Shown piece by piece: positions 6,066-9,206 of a DNA stretch of 9,206 nt. The notes beneath the pieces were generated by a model, which saw nothing but the letters and a program-made list of their open reading frames with translations, did no database searches and was not told the DNA's origin. The position numbers and the translations under genes were made by a program. This DNA comes from NS-11 sp036505795 (GTDB lineage: Bacteria; Nitrospirota; Nitrospiria; Nitrospirales; NS-4), in NCBI GenBank assembly GCA_036505795.1, contig DASXSU010000028.1, forward strand, positions 1-9,206. The letters run 5' to 3'. The first letter of the stretch is position 1. Each line of letters starts with the position of its first letter.

Positions 6066-7808
6066 ATGAAGAATATCCTGGCCATCTTTGTCTCGAGTAC
6101 CGTGCTTTTAACCGCCACCCCTGCTCTCGCGGAGCGCTTCACCGTCGATGTTCGTGTGGTATGTCCGGCAAGCGTGGTGAGCACGCCCACCGGCGATGTC
6201 GCCGATCCATCCTTCGCGCGAGCAAACAAAGATGTACCCTGTGCTGGATTACGAGTAGTGGCGATGGATGCCGACCCATTATGGGACGAGTATTGCGGGG
6301 CAGGATATACCGATTCGACAGGCCATGTAAGCTTTTCAGCCGAGTGCTCCGACGGTTTTCCCAGCAGCAGCCCTCCAGACGTTTATCTGCGTATTGACGC
6401 GCGTAGTCTTTTTGGCTTCAGCGTCGGCACCCACGACTACGGCTTTTTCGATGGCTTGCGAGACGTGGTGCTCGCCGGGGTCACTTTCGGCGCCGCTATT
6501 CCTGTTGAAGTATTCAACTACTATCGGTCCCACGCCACTTACACATTTTTAACCCCTGAGCGCCAGATGGGGGACAATGGGGTGTTAGCGCCCGGCACTA
6601 TTCGCATCGGCGGAGGCTTTCGGCATGATAGTAGCAGCGCCGTGGCGGACATGGCTGCGCGCGAGTTCTGGGCTGCGCAGTACAGCATGGCCCGAATCTG
6701 GGCCGGCACACAATATCATCAAATGGACTTCAACTATACCGTGGACGCACCGATAGGCACTCCAACCACCCTCTATGACACGATCCTAGTGGATGACGAC
6801 AAGATTACAGGCAGTAACGCTGCAAGAAGTCTCAACGCGACCCCTCACGAGATCGGCCACGTCCTTTACAACACGTATCATAGCGGACTCATCCATTGGT
6901 TCACGGACGGGCCGGACTATATGACCAACCATGGGCAATGCGAAGACGGCCACTTCATGACGCTCGCCTGGTACGAGGGCTTCGCCGACTTCATAAGGGA
7001 CTATGTCTTCCAGCGTTGGGATTGGCCCACGGTTGCCTGGACCGTTGGCCCACCGTACGCCGGCTGCGCGCACAACATGCCCTCCCAGGTCGATATGCAT
7101 TGGGAGGGCAATGTGGAGGCATTTCTCAACAACGTCTATTTCGGCCCGGTGAGCGAGGCGCAGCGTACCGCGATTGCCGCCCCGGGGCCCAATGACTTCA
7201 CCTGCCCAGCCGGGTTCATCCGTACGATCATGCCCGATCGCTCGATCCGTTGCGAGCATCGGTACTCCCCGAACCCCTGCCCGAGCGGTCAGAACCTCGT
7301 TATTGATGCGAACGGGACAACCGATCAGTGCCGGGAAAGGGGAGGCATGTCTGATGCAATGTACGATCACTTGCTACACTCAAGCGCATGCGTGCGCGAG
7401 GGAAAGTGTCCAGAGCCCCCGATCAGAAGCCCAATTGTCTGCAGAGGCACCGGCATGGTCAATCATGTGCAGGGCCGCGACGACTGCCTTGAGGTGCAGC
7501 GTCCGTCCAGTGTGACGGCGCCGGGTGGCGCGCCGGTACCTAGAGCCGACGGCTCGCCCGACCTCGGGCTCGGATTCACGTTCGCCGGTACGAAGTCCTG
7601 GTTCGCACTGCCGCTGCTTGATCGGGTGGTAGAGTGGGTCAGGGATGCCGGCACTAATGCGCACCGCGCAGAAGAGTTTTGGACGCAGCAAATTCGTCCG
7701 TGGTGTGTACGCGTACGTGATGGGGAGGGGCGGGCGCAGTACTGCAATCCTGCAGAATCACGCAGCTTCATTGAGGAAATGGGTCGGTTGGACCCAGCGA
7801 TCCGTTAG
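6066..7808 (+). CDS. Secreted transthyretin-like/gluzincin-type zinc metallopeptidase
   Basis: 580 aa, starting at an ATG with GGAAGGAG five bases upstream. Residues 1-22 are a signal peptide (cleavage after PALA), so the protein is exported. Residues about 24-160 look like a transthyretin-like β-sandwich: VRVVCPASV, then GLRVVAMDADPLWDE, YTDSTGHVSF and PDVYLRID, the layout of TTR-like domains. Residues about 195-365 look like a gluzincin peptidase domain: HEIGH (261-265) gives two zinc His and the catalytic Glu; E304 in WYEGFADF, 39 residues after H265, fits the third zinc ligand; HWEGNVEAFLNNVYFG (345-360) fits the helix after the 'EGWADFF' block in uncharacterised secreted HExGH proteins. 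A Cys-rich tail follows, with eight Cys between 380 and 474 and two more at 547 and 560. Substrate and named family are unknown. It precedes the 259-aa gene by 18 bases. Confidence 0.7.
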   Translation: MKNILAIFVSSTVLLTATPALAERFTVDVRVVCPASVVSTPTGDVADPSFARANKDVPCAGLRVVAMDADPLWDEYCGAGYTDSTGHVSFSAECSDGFPSSSPPDVYLRIDARSLFGFSVGTHDYGFFDGLRDVVLAGVTFGAAIPVEVFNYYRSHATYTFLTPERQMGDNGVLAPGTIRIGGGFRHDSSSAVADMAAREFWAAQYSMARIWAGTQYHQMDFNYTVDAPIGTPTTLYDTILVDDDKITGSNAARSLNATPHEIGHVLYNTYHSGLIHWFTDGPDYMTNHGQCEDGHFMTLAWYEGFADFIRDYVFQRWDWPTVAWTVGPPYAGCAHNMPSQVDMHWEGNVEAFLNNVYFGPVSEAQRTAIAAPGPNDFTCPAGFIRTIMPDRSIRCEHRYSPNPCPSGQNLVIDANGTTDQCRERGGMSDAMYDHLLHSSACVREGKCPEPPIRSPIVCRGTGMVNHVQGRDDCLEVQRPSSVTAPGGAPVPRADGSPDLGLGFTFAGTKSWFALPLLDRVVEWVRDAGTNAHRAEEFWTQQIRPWCVRVRDGEGRAQYCNPAESRSFIEEMGRLDPAIR

Positions 7809-7826
7809 AAGAGAGAGGAGAGGAAA

Positions 7827-8606
7827 ATGCGTATACGGCTGTTTATCATTGCCGCATTGACGGCGGCCCTCCTCACTCCGGCCCTCATGCAAGCCGATGT
7901 GCAACTGCCTCCGCGTCTCCAGGACAGTCCTGGCGGGCCCGGTACGAGTTTGCCTCCGACGAAGGGCTTGCCTCCTCCGATGGTTCTGGCCCCTTCGGTT
8001 CCAACTGTTGTGCTGTCTCCGCGGGCTTCAAATTGGTTAAAGGACCGGATGCGGGCGCATGTGGCTCACAAGCTGTCGGTGGCGCCGCGAGTGGCGGATC
8101 TGACTGCCGCGGGACTGAGCGCGGAGAATGATTTTGTGGAGCAAGCGCGTACCGTCGGCGCTGAGCGCATCGCTCCCTTCAACGTCGGACAGGGCACTAT
8201 TGTACCGCCAGCAGCTGCACCACCGGTACAGGAAGTTGATCCGGCTATACAGCAATCGGCGCGGGCGGCGCTTCGACAGCGCCTCCGCCGAGAGCCGACG
8301 GCCGCAGAGGTTGTCGGCGAACTTCGCGCATTTGACGCGCGTGTGGCCCAGATTAACCAGGCGCTCGCCGCGCGGCACGCAGAGATTGCAACGGCGATGC
8401 GACAGGACGGCCGATTCCCACGAGCGCTCGAGGCTCCGTTTTTCGGCGTGGCGCCCGGAGATCCACAAGCACAGTCTCCGGCTGCGCGGAGCGGATTTAT
8501 GAATGTACTCGCGCGCCTCATCGAATCCCAGGCAGCGAGCTCACCTGGTCAAGTCGCGCCCGCGACCCCAATGGTTGTTCCTACAGTCCCTGTGCCGCTT
8601 CACTGA
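7827..8606 (+). CDS. Exported orphan protein, Ala/Pro/Arg-rich, partner of the peptidase
   Basis: 259 aa; the ATG follows GAGGAGAGGAAA and lies 18 bases after the peptidase stop, so the two genes should be co-transcribed. Residues 1-23 are a signal peptide (RIR, Leu/Ala core, cleavage near LMQA). A Pro-rich segment (27-65, with LPPRL, SLPPTKGLPPP and VLSPRA) is followed by a probably helical part (66-110), a second Pro/Ala linker (120-135) and a charged helical region (about 138-195: RAALRQRLRREPTAAEVVGE, then FDARVAQINQALAARHAEIA) that could form a coiled coil. The C-terminus returns to Pro/Val-rich sequence. There are no Cys, no known enzyme motif and no lipobox. I do not recognise the family. 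From position alone it may be a substrate, chaperone or inhibitor of the peptidase. Confidence 0.7.
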   Translation: MRIRLFIIAALTAALLTPALMQADVQLPPRLQDSPGGPGTSLPPTKGLPPPMVLAPSVPTVVLSPRASNWLKDRMRAHVAHKLSVAPRVADLTAAGLSAENDFVEQARTVGAERIAPFNVGQGTIVPPAAAPPVQEVDPAIQQSARAALRQRLRREPTAAEVVGELRAFDARVAQINQALAARHAEIATAMRQDGRFPRALEAPFFGVAPGDPQAQSPAARSGFMNVLARLIESQAASSPGQVAPATPMVVPTVPVPLH

Positions 8607-8732
8607 TAGTTAGGCAAGCACCGTAGAACACTACTGGCTTGTCGCGATAGTTCGTGGCGACTTGGGCTTCGGGAGCCAGCATCAGACCCGTTGCATATGG
8701 CAGAGCTATGGGTGCCCAGGTTGTTCGTTGAC
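8607..8732. other. Intergenic stretch after the secreted-protein operon
   Basis: No convincing gene or terminator; short inverted repeats (for example gtcgc/gcgac around 8640-8660) lack a T-tract. The minus strand has a frame with a loose resemblance to a YHS metal-binding domain. With the two long repeats, this fills the 600 bases to the window end. Confidence 0.4.
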
Positions 8733-8935
8733 AGGACCCGCCCCTCCCCCGGACCCGACTTTCACCCAGGAAATTGATTCCATTTCCGCTCCCAACCAGT
8801 CCTACCGCTCGGTTGTCCAAGGCCTTCAAGACGCTTTCGCCTGCAGGCTGCAGGGTTGGCGTCAGGAAGAGCAACAATGCATCGGGCTGGCCGGCGTTAG
8901 TCTGCGATCGTCCAGGCCAGACCGATCAACGGAAA
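8733..8935. repeat. Long direct repeat, copy 1
   Basis: About 203 bp repeated at 9004-9206 with a constant offset of 271 bases. From 8799 to 8935 (137 bases) the two copies are identical by eye. The first 66 bases carry several substitutions and the left edge (gacaggaccc) fades out. Inside is a near-perfect palindrome, cctgcaggctgcagg. Both strands have open frames through it, but neither looks like a known protein, and most differences between copies would change amino acids in either frame, so it is probably non-coding. Confidence 0.85.
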
Positions 8936-9003
8936 CGCTGCGCAAGCAGGAACGCTCCGCCGCATCAAGCCGAAGCCGAAAGCGTCTTGAGACCGTCTTC
9001 CAC

Positions 9004-9206
9004 GACAGACCCCCTTCTCCCGGACCCGACCTTCACCCAGGAATTTGATTCCTTTTCCGCTCCCAACCTGTCCTACCGCTCGGTTGTCCAAGGCCTTCAA
9101 GACGCTTTCGCCTGCAGGCTGCAGGGTTGGCGTCAGGAAGAGCAACAATGCATCGGGCTGGCCGGCGTTAGTCTGCGATCGTCCAGGCCAGACCGATCAA
9201 CGGAAA
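9004..9206. repeat. Long direct repeat, copy 2, cut by the window end
   Basis: Second copy of the 8733-8935 repeat, ending at the last base of the window without loss of similarity, so its true right edge is unknown. The 68 bases between the copies (8936-9003) do not resemble the 68 bases before copy 1. Either a 271-bp tandem array begins with copy 1, or two separate copies of a dispersed repeat sit close together. Confidence 0.85.

Noticed and set aside
6786..7370. 194-residue minus-strand frame inside the metallopeptidase gene
   Set aside because: It is antisense to the zinc-site region, whose motifs are clear on the plus strand; its composition is typical of a reverse-frame shadow in G+C-rich DNA.
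8662..9048. 128-residue plus-strand frame across repeat copy 1
   Set aside because: Copy 2 carries most of the same frame but with several residue changes and no shared flanks; there is no ribosome site and no recognisable domain.
8897..9148. Minus-strand frames starting MLLFLTPTLQPAGESV in both long repeat copies as a duplicated gene
   Set aside because: After the shared part the frames diverge completely, and the substitutions between the copies are mostly amino-acid changing, so there is no sign of protein-level selection.

Overview
The window looks like bacterial chromosome from a G+C-rich environmental organism. A member of the Nitrospirota is plausible from the overall style: an E. coli-type RtcB, small secreted proteins, zinc-ribbon microproteins and many dispersed inverted repeats. 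Nothing here proves the taxon. No rRNA, tRNA, CRISPR array or intact transposase gene was seen.

Left part (1-3184): the 3' end of a zinc-type alcohol dehydrogenase (MDR superfamily) enters from the left. A minus-strand rtcB (RNA ligase) gene and a minus-strand MFS transporter follow. Two copies of a short element with 19-20 bp near-identical inverted ends (143-227 and 1677-1757) bracket rtcB in the same orientation. They resemble non-autonomous REP/MITE-like repeats.

Middle part (3185-5953): a plus-strand glyoxalase-I-like gene diverges from the MFS gene and has a promoter placed so that its mRNA would be leaderless. An AT-rich, probably foreign, lipoprotein gene follows. Next is a frameshifted and truncated RidA paralogue whose break point abuts a tiny minus-strand zinc-ribbon gene (51 aa). 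Then come a small secreted minus-strand protein (100 aa) and an intact ridA. The glyoxalase and RidA are both metabolite-damage enzymes (reactive aldehydes and reactive enamines/imines), but they do not form an operon here.

Right part (5954-9206): a two-gene plus-strand operon encodes two exported proteins. The first (580 aa) joins a transthyretin-like domain to a HEIGH...EGFADF gluzincin-type zinc peptidase domain and a Cys-rich tail. The second (259 aa) is an orphan exported protein rich in Ala, Pro and Arg. This pair is the least familiar part of the window and the best candidate for an undescribed secreted system. After it lies about 600 bases without a convincing gene, dominated by a direct repeat of at least 203 bp with a 271-bp period. 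Its second copy runs off the window end.
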